Of a DNA stretch of 48,939 nt, positions 40,187-48,293 are shown in pieces (within the stretch, counting starts at the first letter, position 1; each line of letters begins with the position of its first letter). Made by a program: the position numbers and the translations under genes. Origin of the DNA: an uncultured Eubacteriales bacterium. Its GTDB lineage: Bacteria; Bacillota; Clostridia; Tissierellales; Peptoniphilaceae. The DNA lies in NCBI GenBank assembly GCA_902488815.1, contig CABTXP010000004.1:1-48939 (forward strand), read 5' to 3'. The notes under the pieces are model-generated. The model worked only from the letters and a program-made list of their open reading frames with translations. It did no database searches and was not told the origin of the DNA.

Positions 40187-41569
40187 ATGAAAACAGTACT
40201 GCAGGTAAATGACTTTTTAAATAAAATTGTTTGGGGAGTTCCCACACAGATTTTGCTCTTAGGCGCCGGAATTATTTTGATGATAGCTTCCGGCTTTGTC
40301 GTATTTCGCAAGGTGAGATATATTGCCGCCAATACATTCGGCAAAATTTTTGAACCTGTAAAGGCTGACGAAGGACACCTTACACCTTTTCAAGCCGTAT
40401 CAACCGCCCTTGCCGCAACTGTAGGCACGGGAAATATTGCAGGGGTGACCTTGGCAATAGCCGCAGGAGGTCCGGGTGCTTTGTTTTGGATGTGGATTGC
40501 AGCCATTATCGGGATGAGTACAAAATTTGCAGAGGTAACTCTCGCCGTTGCAACTGCCACTTACAATTCAAAAGGACAAAGAGTTGGAGGACCTATGTAC
40601 TACATTGAAAGGGGTTTAGGTTATAAAGGTCTTGCAAAAATCTTTGCTCTCTTCGGAGGCATTGCCTGTTTCGGCATCGGATGTATGACACAGTCCAATT
40701 CAATTTCAACTACATTGGAGTCCACTTTTAATATAAACAAAACCGTGACGGGAATTGTGTTGGTCATTTTACTTTCCGTTGTTTTAATCGGAGGGTTTAA
40801 GAGGATAGGAAGCGTTGCGGAAAAAATCGTGCCTTTAATGGCTCTCTTTTATGTCATCGGCGGTCTTGTTGTCATGGTCATTGAAAGAGAAGCACTGCCG
40901 GGGGCTTTGGCTCTCATATTTAAATCAGCTTTTACGACAAAGGCCGCTACAGGTGGCTTTGCCGGGGCAACTATGAGCATGGCTATGAGGTCAGGTATTG
41001 CAAGAGGTATATTTACAAACGAAGCCGGTTTAGGTTCCGCACCTATTGCTCACGCCACCGCACAGACGGATCACCCGGTGCGCCAAGGTCTTTGGGCAGT
41101 ATTTGAAGTCTTTATGGACACAATTGTAGTCTGTACAATTACAGGCCTTGTTGTAATAATGTCAGGTGTTTGGACAAGTCCCGATGTGGAAGGCGCCGCT
41201 ATGACAGTTGAAGCTTTCGGCACAGGTTTTTATTACGGTAAGCACATTGTCACAATAGGCATTGCTCTTTTTGCCTTTACTACAATTTTAGGCTGGTCCT
41301 ACTACGGAGAGAAGTGTAATGAATATTTATTCGGCAGGGACCTTGCAATGCCCTTCAGAATTTTATTTATTATAATGGCATTTGTAGGTTCCATAGGAGG
41401 ACTTAAAGTCATATGGAGTATAACGGACACTTTAAACGGCATGATGGCGATCCCCAACTTAATAGGGCTCATACTTCTTTACAAGCCCTTTAAAAAATTG
41501 GTACAGGACTTTTTTAAAAGCCCCGATGCAAACTTCGGAGAAAGAAATTATATGGAATTTTTTAAATAA
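40187..41569 (+). CDS. Alanine/glycine:cation symporter (AGCS) family protein
   Basis: The 460-residue protein with about eleven helices imports alanine or glycine with Na+ (or H+). Signatures are FQAVSTALAATVGTGNIAGV, GGPGALFWMWIAA, RVGGPMYYIERGLG, and TNEAGLGSAPIAHATAQTDHP, all typical of AGCS carriers. I chose ATG 40187 since TTGGAGG lies five bases before it; the open frame extends to 40139 without an SD. It may feed alanine for D-Ala synthesis and use sodium gradients like that a Na+-pyrophosphatase would build. Confidence 0.95.
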   Translation: MKTVLQVNDFLNKIVWGVPTQILLLGAGIILMIASGFVVFRKVRYIAANTFGKIFEPVKADEGHLTPFQAVSTALAATVGTGNIAGVTLAIAAGGPGALFWMWIAAIIGMSTKFAEVTLAVATATYNSKGQRVGGPMYYIERGLGYKGLAKIFALFGGIACFGIGCMTQSNSISTTLESTFNINKTVTGIVLVILLSVVLIGGFKRIGSVAEKIVPLMALFYVIGGLVVMVIEREALPGALALIFKSAFTTKAATGGFAGATMSMAMRSGIARGIFTNEAGLGSAPIAHATAQTDHPVRQGLWAVFEVFMDTIVVCTITGLVVIMSGVWTSPDVEGAAMTVEAFGTGFYYGKHIVTIGIALFAFTTILGWSYYGEKCNEYLFGRDLAMPFRILFIIMAFVGSIGGLKVIWSITDTLNGMMAIPNLIGLILLYKPFKKLVQDFFKSPDANFGERNYMEFFK

Positions 41570-41573
41570 AAAT

Positions 41574-41606
41574 AAAGCTGTGAGATTTTATTCCCACAGC
41601 TTTTTT
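41574..41606. terminator. Bidirectional terminator between symporter and pepA
   Basis: AAAGCTGTG and CACAGCTTT pair around a 12-base loop, followed by TTTTTT; A/T runs flank both sides. Confidence 0.9.
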
Positions 41607-41607
41607 G

Positions 41608-42990
41608 TTAGTTGTTCTTTATAAATTCGTAAATACTTCTCACAGGTATTCCCGTTGCACCCTTGCCTGTGTAAGGATAGTCGGTATCTGAAAATGCGGG
41701 ACCTGCTATGTCAAGGTGTACCCAAGGTTTGTTTTCTACAAAGTGTTCCAAGAATACTCCTGCAGTTATTGTACCTGCTCCTCCTGTTGTGGAGTTTTTA
41801 ATGTCCGATACATCTCCCTTTACTTTTTCACGGGAGTCTTCAAAGATTGGAAGCTTCCAAACTTGTTCCCCTGTAGTCTTAAATGCCTCTTCAACTTTGT
41901 CAAACAACTTGTCGTCATTTGTAACTGTGCCCACAGTTCTTTGACCAAGAGCCATAATGCAAGCGCCGGTTAAAGTAGCCATGTCTATAATTTGTTTTGC
42001 ATCGGTCTTTGTCGCAGCATAGTAAAGCGCATCTGCAAGGGTAAGTCTGCCTTCAGCATCTGTATTTATAACTTCAATTGAAAGGCCCTTCATTGATGAA
42101 ACAATGTCTCCGTTTTTGTAAGCATCTCCTGAAATCATATTTTCGCAAGCTGCCACAAGGCCGATTACGTTCTTCTTAACTTTGTTTTTTGCAAGGCTGT
42201 AAATTGTGCCGATAACACTTGCAGCGCCTGTCATGTCGCTTTTCATTGTAACCATACTTGCAGCCGGTTTAACTGCATATCCGCCTGAGTCGTAGCAAAG
42301 TCCTTTGCCCACAAGAGCTGTCGGTTGTTCTCCTTTGACTGGAAGGTACTTCATAATTATAAACTTAGGCTCTTTGGCTGAACCCTTTGCCACTGCAAGG
42401 AAGGCTTCCATCTTTAGAGCCTTTATCTCTTCGTAGCCCAATACTTCAACTTCAACGCCTAAGGGTGAAAGTTTTTCCTTGGCTTCCTTTGCCAAAATTT
42501 CAGGATACATATCTATTGAAGGAGTGTTTACCAAGTCCTTTGTAAAATATACACCTTCCATTACGGCCAAAGTTTCTTCAACAACATCTTTGTAGTCGCC
42601 TTTAAAGTAAATACTAAGTTCAAATGTGTCCTTGTCCTTTAAATACTTGTCAAAAGTATAAGCGCTTTGGTAAAGGCCTACAAGTGCCGCCTTAACTTCT
42701 TCACTTGAAAAATCTGAAACAACTTCAGCTTCCTTTATCTTTTGGGTCTTTAAATTTTTGTAAAAGCCGTAGAAAGCTTTGCGCACATTGTTAAGATCGC
42801 CTTTTTTGCCAAGGCCTAAGAGTACAATGTTTTCGCTCTTGGGTCCGATGTTTGTGTAAATTTCTTTTTCTTTACCTGCAAAGATTTCTTTTTCTTTTAA
42901 ATACTCTGCAAGGTCTTTCGAAATTTTTAGTTCTTCATTTTCGTATACAGGATAAATTTTAACTCCTGCATTTTCTTTGTAATTTATCAT
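41608..42990 (-). CDS. pepA: Leucyl aminopeptidase (M17)
   Basis: The 460-residue cytosolic, two-metal aminopeptidase is of the hexameric M17 family. The C-terminal catalytic domain shows VGKGLCYDSGGYAVKP (Lys, Asp), MKSDMTGAASVIG, and the family signature NTDAEGRLTLADALYYA. The N-terminal domain (1-150) is divergent, as usual. It is nine bases downstream of aspartokinase and cotranscribed. A GGAGG SD supports the ATG. With Pcp and the P1 peptidase it suggests peptide-based nutrition. Confidence 0.95.
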   Translation of the reverse strand: MINYKENAGVKIYPVYENEELKISKDLAEYLKEKEIFAGKEKEIYTNIGPKSENIVLLGLGKKGDLNNVRKAFYGFYKNLKTQKIKEAEVVSDFSSEEVKAALVGLYQSAYTFDKYLKDKDTFELSIYFKGDYKDVVEETLAVMEGVYFTKDLVNTPSIDMYPEILAKEAKEKLSPLGVEVEVLGYEEIKALKMEAFLAVAKGSAKEPKFIIMKYLPVKGEQPTALVGKGLCYDSGGYAVKPAASMVTMKSDMTGAASVIGTIYSLAKNKVKKNVIGLVAACENMISGDAYKNGDIVSSMKGLSIEVINTDAEGRLTLADALYYAATKTDAKQIIDMATLTGACIMALGQRTVGTVTNDDKLFDKVEEAFKTTGEQVWKLPIFEDSREKVKGDVSDIKNSTTGGAGTITAGVFLEHFVENKPWVHLDIAGPAFSDTDYPYTGKGATGIPVRSIYEFIKNN

Positions 42991-42999
42991 TTTTCCTCC

Positions 43000-44307
43000 T
43001 TAAAATGCTTCATATATTGCCTTAATAGACTTTTCATAGTCTTCTTCAGCCACTCCTATTATAATATTTAATTCGCTTGAACCTTGAATAATCATTAAAA
43101 TATTTACATATTCCTTTGCAAGAGCTGTAAATATCTTGGCGGAAATACCCACGTGGTTAATCATGCCTCGTCCTACTACAGTCACAAGGGATATGCCTCT
43201 GTGGACAGTAATGTTGTCCGGACTTACAAAGGTCTGAATCTCGTTTAAAAGAGTTTGCATCTTGCCCTGGAGCTGTAAGTCGTTGACGATTAAAGACACG
43301 GAGTCAATACTTGAAGGCATGTGTTCCAAAAAGACATTGTTCACTTCAAGTACACTCATAAGTTTTCTGTGAAAGCTCTTGTCCTGTGACAGGCGAACTT
43401 TTTCAATATTAATAACGGTAAAATCTTTCTTGCCTGAAACTCCCGTAATAATATTTTTGTTTAAACTTGCGTCGTAGTTGTCTACGATTAAAGTCCCCTT
43501 GGCATCGGGGGAGTTTGTGTTTTTAATCTCAATGGGAATACCCGCACTTACCACGGGGAAGATCGCCTCCTCGTGAAGGACACCTGCACCGCCGTAGGAA
43601 AGTTCTCTAAGCTCTTTGTAAGTAATTATTTCAATATTTCGCGGATTGTCTACAATTTTCGGATCGCAAGACAAAAATCCGCTGACATCGGTCCAGTTTT
43701 CATAAAGGCTTGCCCCCACACCTCGTGCCACAATTGAGCCTGTAAGGTCGGAGCCTCCCCTTGAAAAAGTCTTGATGCCCTTTGAAGATGAGCCGTAAAA
43801 TCCCGGGATCACGGCGCGTTCAATGTTGTTCTTAACATCTCTTAAAGCCCTGTAGGATTTTTCCTCCAAAAAATTTGAATCCTCGTCGAAAAATATAACG
43901 TCCTTTGCATCTACAAATTCATAGCCCAAGTACTTTGCCAAAATAATTCCGTTTAAATACTCGCCGCGACTTGCTATAAATTCTCGACTTTCGCCTTTTA
44001 ACAAAGCTTGATAAATTTTATCAAACAAAGCCTCAATGTCAAGGTCCACATCAATGCCTTTAACAATTTCGCGGTACTTGTCCTTTAACAAGACAAAACC
44101 GTCGTCAAAATTAATATTGTGACGAGCAAGGTCGTAGCACAGATATAAGAGGTCAGTCACCTTGGTGTCGTTTGAAGTGACCTTGCCGGGAGCTGAAGGC
44201 ACAACATACCTTCTCCTCTCGTCCGCCTCTACAATTTTTTTAACTTTTTTAAACTGCTCCGCACTTGCCAAAGATGAGCCGCCGAATTTTGCTGTTACAA
44301 TGTCCAT
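43000..44307 (-). CDS. Aspartate kinase
   Basis: The 435-residue monofunctional aspartokinase makes aspartyl phosphate for the lysine/diaminopimelate, threonine and methionine branches. It has N-terminal AKFGGSSLA (substrate/ATP lysine), the kinase core with FSRGGSDLTGSIVARGV, and two C-terminal ACT domains (from about residue 290; MSVLEVNNVFLEHMPSSIDS, GRGMINHVGISAKIFTALA) for allosteric control. ATG 44307 is chosen because GGAGG lies five bases upstream; the longer form starting at 44319 has none. No lysine riboswitch is seen in the 100-base leader. Confidence 0.95.
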   Translation of the reverse strand: MDIVTAKFGGSSLASAEQFKKVKKIVEADERRRYVVPSAPGKVTSNDTKVTDLLYLCYDLARHNINFDDGFVLLKDKYREIVKGIDVDLDIEALFDKIYQALLKGESREFIASRGEYLNGIILAKYLGYEFVDAKDVIFFDEDSNFLEEKSYRALRDVKNNIERAVIPGFYGSSSKGIKTFSRGGSDLTGSIVARGVGASLYENWTDVSGFLSCDPKIVDNPRNIEIITYKELRELSYGGAGVLHEEAIFPVVSAGIPIEIKNTNSPDAKGTLIVDNYDASLNKNIITGVSGKKDFTVINIEKVRLSQDKSFHRKLMSVLEVNNVFLEHMPSSIDSVSLIVNDLQLQGKMQTLLNEIQTFVSPDNITVHRGISLVTVVGRGMINHVGISAKIFTALAKEYVNILMIIQGSSELNIIIGVAEEDYEKSIKAIYEAF

Positions 44308-44337
44308 AGCTACCTCCAAATTAAAGATATTTTATCA

Positions 44338-44390
44338 AATATAGCCAATATTTAAAAGGAAATGCAACTTTGTTCTTTTTATGATACAAT
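44338..44390. promoter_or_regulatory. Divergent promoters between aspartokinase and GntR genes
   Basis: Minus strand: TTGCAT (44367-44362), 18 bases, TATATT (44343-44338). Plus strand: extended -10 TGATACAAT (44382-44390), 20 bases before the gntR-family ATG. GntR-type proteins often bind near their own start, so the pair may be co-controlled. Confidence 0.55.
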
Positions 44391-44409
44391 AATCTTGCGG
44401 AGGTGGAGT

Positions 44410-45072
44410 ATGGAAGAAGGTAAGAAGACAAGAAGAGACCACGTATATCGCTATTTAAAAGAAAAGATTTTAAACAATGAATACTTGCCCGGCGAAAAAC
44501 TTATAGAGACTAGAATAGCTGACGAACTTCATGTGAGCAGAACCCCTGTAAGAGAAGCTCTCATGATGCTTGAAAAGGAACAGCTTGTACATACTTCCAT
44601 GGGCAAGAGCTACCAAGTATCAAAAATTTCCATCAAACTTTCCAAAGACCTCTACTATGTAAGGGAGTTACTTGAGCCGAGAGTGGTAGGCGAAATTGCC
44701 AAAAAGGGAATTACAAAAGACACTATTGAAATAAGAGACATAGTTAAAAGCTTGATAAAGGCACGTAAGGCCGAAGATAAAGAAGAACAAATAAGGCTCA
44801 TAGTCCGTTTAAACGAAGCCCTTATTACAGGACACAGCAACGAGTTTTTGGAAGAAATCCTATGGGTAATAAACAGAAGGCTATACAGACTTGCCAATAT
44901 AATACTTCAAGACGACAAAAATTTGGAATCGGTGTACAGTAAAATATTGAAAATGTATGAGTCCATAGAAAAGAGAGATCAAAAGACGGCGGAATACATG
45001 TCAAAAGAATACATAAGACAACTGTACCCCCTACTTGAACTTAAGAAGGACGACAAAATCTTCGACGACTAA
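44410..45072 (+). CDS. GntR family (FCD-type) transcriptional regulator
   Basis: The 220-residue protein has an N-terminal winged helix of the GntR type (VYRYLKEKILNNEYLPGEKL, RIADELHVSRTPVREALMML) and a C-terminal all-helical FCD-like ligand domain (from about 85; YVRELLEPRVVGEIAKKG). The metal-binding His residues of FCD domains are hard to identify, so the effector is unknown. ATG 44410 follows GCGGAGGTGG. It is divergent from the aspartokinase-pepA operon, a candidate target. Confidence 0.92.
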   Translation: MEEGKKTRRDHVYRYLKEKILNNEYLPGEKLIETRIADELHVSRTPVREALMMLEKEQLVHTSMGKSYQVSKISIKLSKDLYYVRELLEPRVVGEIAKKGITKDTIEIRDIVKSLIKARKAEDKEEQIRLIVRLNEALITGHSNEFLEEILWVINRRLYRLANIILQDDKNLESVYSKILKMYESIEKRDQKTAEYMSKEYIRQLYPLLELKKDDKIFDD

Positions 45073-45086
45073 ATAAGATAAGAACA

Positions 45087-45112
45087 AAAGAATGCTTCGG
45101 CATTCTTTTTTT
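45087..45112 (+). terminator. Terminator after gntR-family gene
   Basis: AAAGAATGC-TTCG-GCATTCTTT with a T run. Confidence 0.93.
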
Positions 45113-45118
45113 GTTTAA

Positions 45119-45158
45119 TTGGGGACATTCGCAAGGCTTTAGCCGTGCGTGTGTCCCC
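45119..45158 (+). repeat. Palindromic repeat unit A (GGGGACATTC family)
   Basis: TTGGGGACATTC opens and GTGTGTCCCC closes a 40-base imperfect palindrome. An inner hairpin is formed by AAGGC-TTTA-GCCG. The pattern resembles REP-type elements. Confidence 0.8.
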
Positions 45159-45177
45159 TCGAAAAAATGTTGAATGT

Positions 45178-45226
45178 AATTGGGGACATTCGTGACCGAA
45201 TGGAATGAGGGAACGTGTGTCCCCAA
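45178..45226 (+). repeat. Palindromic repeat unit B (GGGGACATTC family)
   Basis: ATTGGGGACATTC and GTGTGTCCCCAA form the same 8-9 bp terminal stem as unit A. The interior differs. It lies 19 bases after unit A in direct orientation. Confidence 0.8.
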
Positions 45227-45238
45227 ACTACAACCATC

Positions 45239-45282
45239 CCAATCGGGGGTATTCCCAAGGCGCAAGCCGAGGTTGCGTCTCT
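45239..45282 (+). repeat. Degenerate repeat unit C
   Basis: AATCGGGGGTATTCCCAAGG, then AAGCCGAGG, ending GCGTCTC. It shares ATTCCCAAGGC-n-AAGCCGAGG with unit D and the inner AAGGC/GCCG hairpin with unit A; its right arm is decayed. The remaining 45283-45383 shows no feature I can support apart from the AGGAGG SD of the next gene. Confidence 0.6.
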
Positions 45283-45383
45283 TAACTATAGTAGGCAGTC
45301 TTAATTGACAGGAACTTTAATCAAAATTCTTTTAAGTTTTACATAAATATTATAGAATAAAAAAAATCGCAATAGGAGGTCCT

Positions 45384-46334
45384 ATGAAGAAAGGTTTAAA
45401 AATAATAATAGGGGCAGTCCTTGTAATTATAATTTTAGCAGCGGGAATACTGACATACATAGTAGGCAAGGGAGTCTTTGACGGCGCGACAAATTTAACC
45501 TCAAGAGAAGAGACTGTTAAAAACATGGAGTTATATCAAAATGAATATGAGGCATTTATCAAAAAGTACAATATAGACAAGTACGAAGTGAACTATGTAG
45601 CTTCACAAGTTGACGGCCACGGTATACCCATTTTGAGTGTTGAAAATGAAAACACAAATAACTACGCAGTCCTGATACACGGATTGGGTGGCACAAAAGA
45701 GTCGGTGACCGACGTTATGGAAATATTTATTGATTTAGGATATAACGTAGTAAGTTATGACCAGAGAAACTCAGGTTCGAACATGGAAGAGTACAATACT
45801 TACGGAGTGTTGGAGTCCTTAGATGCAAGAGACGTGGTAAGCTACGCAAGAGACAGGGCAAAAGACGGACAAGTAGTGCTCTGGGGAGAATCCTTCGGCG
45901 GAGCCACGGCTGCCATGGCACTTGGAAGAGATGAAAAAAATATAGACTTTTTGATACTCGACTCGTCGGTCGCAGACTCCAATGAGTTGATGAAGCCTTA
46001 TATTGAAAAATATTCAAAAGAATACAACATTCCATACGACTACATGTTGTGGGCCGGTTCACTTTATACAAAAGGCAAGTTGGGATTTAGCTTTAAAGAC
46101 ATAAATGCCGCAGAATATTTAAAAGAAACTACAAAACCCGTACTCATTATAAGCGGAGACAATGACATACTGACGCCTCCATCTATGGCACAGGAACTCT
46201 ACGAAGCCGTGCCTCACGATGACAAGGAATTATATACGGCAAAAGGATATGGACATTGCGAATTTGTAAAAAAAGATCCGAAAAGCTATGAAGAAGTAAT
46301 AAAAAGTTTTTTGATGAAATATGCCGTTAAATAA
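45384..46334 (+). CDS. Membrane-anchored alpha/beta hydrolase
   Basis: The 316-residue protein has an N-terminal membrane anchor (about 4-26) and an extracellular or membrane-facing alpha/beta hydrolase. Features are the oxyanion HGLGGTKESV, strand NVVSYDQRNSG, nucleophile elbow GESFGGA (Ser about 173), acid in SGDNDILTPP and base in GYGHCEF. It resembles BAAT/YqkD-type serine hydrolases; substrate unknown. It is flanked on both sides by palindromic repeats (A-C upstream, D-E downstream), which could mark an inserted or exchanged cassette; I see no obvious base-composition shift. The SD is AGGAGG. Confidence 0.88.
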   Translation: MKKGLKIIIGAVLVIIILAAGILTYIVGKGVFDGATNLTSREETVKNMELYQNEYEAFIKKYNIDKYEVNYVASQVDGHGIPILSVENENTNNYAVLIHGLGGTKESVTDVMEIFIDLGYNVVSYDQRNSGSNMEEYNTYGVLESLDARDVVSYARDRAKDGQVVLWGESFGGATAAMALGRDEKNIDFLILDSSVADSNELMKPYIEKYSKEYNIPYDYMLWAGSLYTKGKLGFSFKDINAAEYLKETTKPVLIISGDNDILTPPSMAQELYEAVPHDDKELYTAKGYGHCEFVKKDPKSYEEVIKSFLMKYAVK

Positions 46335-46350
46335 AAAGGCAAATTAAATT

Positions 46351-46390
46351 AATCAGGGGCATTCCCAAGGCACAAGCCGAGGGTGTATAT
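46351..46390 (+). repeat. Degenerate repeat unit D
   Basis: AATCAGGGGCATTCCCAAGG, then AAGCCGAGGGTGT. It is nearly identical in its core to unit C on the other side of the hydrolase gene. Confidence 0.6.
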
Positions 46391-46453
46391 TGGGGACATT
46401 CACCAGTCAAGCCGAGCTTGACAGGTACAAGCCTCGTAGAGGTGTGTCCCCAT
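46390..46453 (+). repeat. Palindromic repeat unit E (GGGGACATTC family)
   Basis: TTGGGGACATTC and GTGTGTCCCC enclose two inner hairpins (GTCAAG-CCGA-GCTTGAC and GCCTC-GTA-GAGGT), making this a longer version of units A and B. Confidence 0.75.
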
Positions 46454-46469
46454 AGGACCATTTAAAATA

Positions 46470-46495
46470 AAAAAAGAGCGTTGCGCTCTTTTTTT
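46470..46495. terminator. Bidirectional terminator between hydrolase and unknown membrane protein
   Basis: AAAGAGCG-TTG-CGCTCTTT, flanked by A and T runs. Confidence 0.92.
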
Positions 46496-47198
46496 AGTAT
46501 CCTACTTTATTATATTTGCTTTCCACATTGTACTTGTTGAGTATTTCCTGTATCTTTTCTTTTAAATTTTCTTTTGACAAGTACACGCCCTTTAAATTGG
46601 AGACGTGGTTTGTGCTGTCAAAGTCATAGAGATATGTGTAGTAGTATTCTCCGTCAATGTTTATGTCGGGGAATTCCGCTCTTGCTTTTTCCATATTTCT
46701 CACTTCAAGGTAGGTGCTGTCGTTAAACGATATTTGCACATAGTCTGAAATTATATCTTTAAGTTCATTTTCTTCCGATATTTCCGCCACTATTGATTCC
46801 GTGATTAAATTTAAAATTTCCTGTTCCGCTTCCAAGTTTTTAACGGTATAAATATATTGGTCGTCTGTGGTTTCGGGCTTTGTTACGAAATTGCCCATTG
46901 TCACAACAAGCTCCGACAAGTTTATTTCCGTAGATCCGATTTTATAATCTGAGCTTTGAACTACTTTGTTGTTCTTGTCAATGTTAAGTTCCGCACTTCT
47001 CATATTTTCGTTCGTGGATATGTTCGGGTCTACGTCATTTTTTCTCTTGCAAAATCTCAATAGGATTATAATAATTATTAAAAGGACCAAGCTATAGAAA
47101 AGTATTCTTCTATTCCTCATCTGTCTTTTCCTTTTGCGTATGTGTTTATTTCTGGCGCGCCTTCTTCTAAGTTCCGCCTCTCTATTTTTATCTTCCAT
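46494..47198 (-). CDS. Unrecognised single-pass membrane protein
   Basis: The 234-residue protein matches no family I recognise. Residues 1-30 are extremely Arg/Lys-rich (RRRRARNKHIRKRKRQMRNR) and probably cytosolic. One membrane helix follows (about 32-48, ILFYSLVLLIIIIILL). The rest is an acidic, soluble, presumably extracellular domain with mixed helix and strand (ISDYVQISFNDSTYLEVR, YYYTYLYDFD). It is transcribed alone and divergent from rpmG-secE-nusG. The SD is GGAGGG. Confidence 0.8.
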   Translation of the reverse strand: MEDKNREAELRRRRARNKHIRKRKRQMRNRRILFYSLVLLIIIIILLRFCKRKNDVDPNISTNENMRSAELNIDKNNKVVQSSDYKIGSTEINLSELVVTMGNFVTKPETTDDQYIYTVKNLEAEQEILNLITESIVAEISEENELKDIISDYVQISFNDSTYLEVRNMEKARAEFPDINIDGEYYYTYLYDFDSTNHVSNLKGVYLSKENLKEKIQEILNKYNVESKYNKVGY

Positions 47199-47213
47199 GG
47201 TCCCTCCTTATTA

Positions 47214-47284
47214 TTGACATTTTACAACATTTACTGTAGAATGTCTAAGGTAAACTTTACCCGAGACCGAAGAGGTCTTTTTTA
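47214..47284 (+). promoter_or_regulatory. rpmG-secE-nusG-rplK-rplA promoter with leader hairpins/attenuator
   Basis: TTGACA (47214-47219), 17 bases, TAGAAT (47237-47242) is the strongest promoter seen. The start near 47249 falls on a GGTAAA-C-TTTACC repeat (47249-47261), followed by AGACC-GAAGA-GGTCT and six T (47264-47284), a terminator-like hairpin ahead of the first gene. It may attenuate the ribosomal-protein transcript. Confidence 0.7.
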
Positions 47285-47308
47285 AATGTAAAAAACGGAG
47301 GTGTTTTT

Positions 47309-47458
47309 ATGCAAGACAGAATTGTTCTTGAGTGCACAGAGTGTAAACAAAGAAATTATGTCACTTACAAAAACAAGAAAAATACGACGGAACGATTGGA
47401 GCTAAGTAAGTATTGCAAGTTCTGCAAGAAACATACTGCTCACAAAGAAACTAAGTAG
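47309..47458 (+). CDS. rpmG: 50S ribosomal protein L33
   Basis: This 49-residue large-subunit protein is the zinc-ribbon form of L33, with knuckles C9-x-x-C12 and C36-x-x-C39 (LECTECKQRNY; YCKFCKKH). ATG 47309 follows CGGAGGTG. It precedes secE by eight bases, the conserved order rpmG-secE-nusG. Confidence 0.96.
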   Translation: MQDRIVLECTECKQRNYVTYKNKKNTTERLELSKYCKFCKKHTAHKETK

Positions 47459-47466
47459 GAGGAATT

Positions 47467-47682
47467 ATGACAAACCAAGTAAATGTTCAAAACAGAGACA
47501 AGAAAAGTTTGAGCAAGTACATGAGGGGCGTAAAATCTGAATTCAGAAAAGTAGTTTGGCCTACTAAAAAACAATTAGCCAACTATTCCGGCATCGTTAT
47601 TCTATCTATTATCTTGTTTTCCATAGTTCTTTCAGTATTGGACCTTGTAATTAACAAAGGACTGAATTTAATTGTCAAGTAA
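47467..47682 (+). CDS. secE: Preprotein translocase subunit SecE
   Basis: The 71-residue single-span SecE stabilises SecY. It shows the amphipathic helix and conserved EFRKVVWPTKKQL turn before the membrane helix (about 43-64). The gene overlaps the preferred nusG start by 11 bases. Its partner secG is at 16649-16870. Confidence 0.96.
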   Translation: MTNQVNVQNRDKKSLSKYMRGVKSEFRKVVWPTKKQLANYSGIVILSIILFSIVLSVLDLVINKGLNLIVK

Positions 47683-48244
47683 TATGAATGATAATATTAA
47701 TGACGAGAACAGGGAAGAATTAGTAGAGACTGAACCTAAATGGTATGTAGTCCATACTTATTCCGGACACGAAAACAAAGTTAAGCACAACATGGAAGCC
47801 ATTGTAAAAAACCGTCACATGGAACACTTGATTCACGACATCAGAGTTCCCATGGCCGAATATATTGAGGAAAAAGACGGCAAGAGAACTGTGAAGGAAA
47901 GAAAAATGTTCCCTTCATACGTTCTTGTAAACATGATAAAGAACAACGAATCCTGGTACCTTGTGAGAAACACAAGGGGAGTTACGGGATTTGTAGGGCC
48001 GGGTTCGGAACCTGTGCCCCTAACTGAAGAAGAAGTGGCTAACCTTGGCGTGATGGACGACAAAGATGTGTTCAAGGGATATGAAGTGGGAGATGCCGTT
48101 AGGGTTATTAACGGACCTTTCAACGACATGGTAGGTACCATAGACAGTTTCAACTACGAGAGAAAGCAAGTTAAAGTTTTTATTTCCATGTTTGGAAGAG
48201 ATACGCTTGTCGAACTGAATTCAAATCAGATTATTAAAGCTTAA
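47672..48244 (+). CDS. nusG: Transcription termination/antitermination protein NusG
   Basis: The 190-residue elongation factor bridges RNA polymerase and the ribosome. The NGN domain shows WYVVHTYSGHENKV, the FPSYVLVNM strand and GVTGFVGPG, and the C-terminal KOW domain has VGDAVRVINGPFNDMVG. The TTG start at 47672 is supported by AAAGGA about ten bases upstream; ATG 47684 would give a shorter form. The acidic Asn/Asp/Glu-rich N-terminal tail precedes the NGN domain. Confidence 0.95.
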   Translation: MSSNMNDNINDENREELVETEPKWYVVHTYSGHENKVKHNMEAIVKNRHMEHLIHDIRVPMAEYIEEKDGKRTVKERKMFPSYVLVNMIKNNESWYLVRNTRGVTGFVGPGSEPVPLTEEEVANLGVMDDKDVFKGYEVGDAVRVINGPFNDMVGTIDSFNYERKQVKVFISMFGRDTLVELNSNQIIKA

Positions 48245-48251
48245 GCTAAAA

Positions 48252-48285
48252 GTGGGAGGGTAATCCCCGAATTACCACAAGGAGG
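48252..48285 (+). promoter_or_regulatory. Intercistronic RNA element before rplK (copy 1)
   Basis: GTGGGAGG, about 15 bases, then CCACAAGGAGG; GTGG pairs with CCAC. The same layout recurs before rplA at 48721-48752. The conserved duplicated form suggests a translational control site, possibly for L1. Confidence 0.6.
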
Positions 48286-48293
48286 AATTTAAA

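Noticed and set aside
44308..44409. Lysine riboswitch before aspartokinase
   Set aside because: The leader is only about 30 bases from the predicted start site and the gap of about 100 bases holds no structure of sufficient length.
45041..45265. Minus-strand open frame (74 codons) across the repeat region
   Set aside because: It is composed of the palindromic repeats and gntR 3' end, with no SD or protein-like features.
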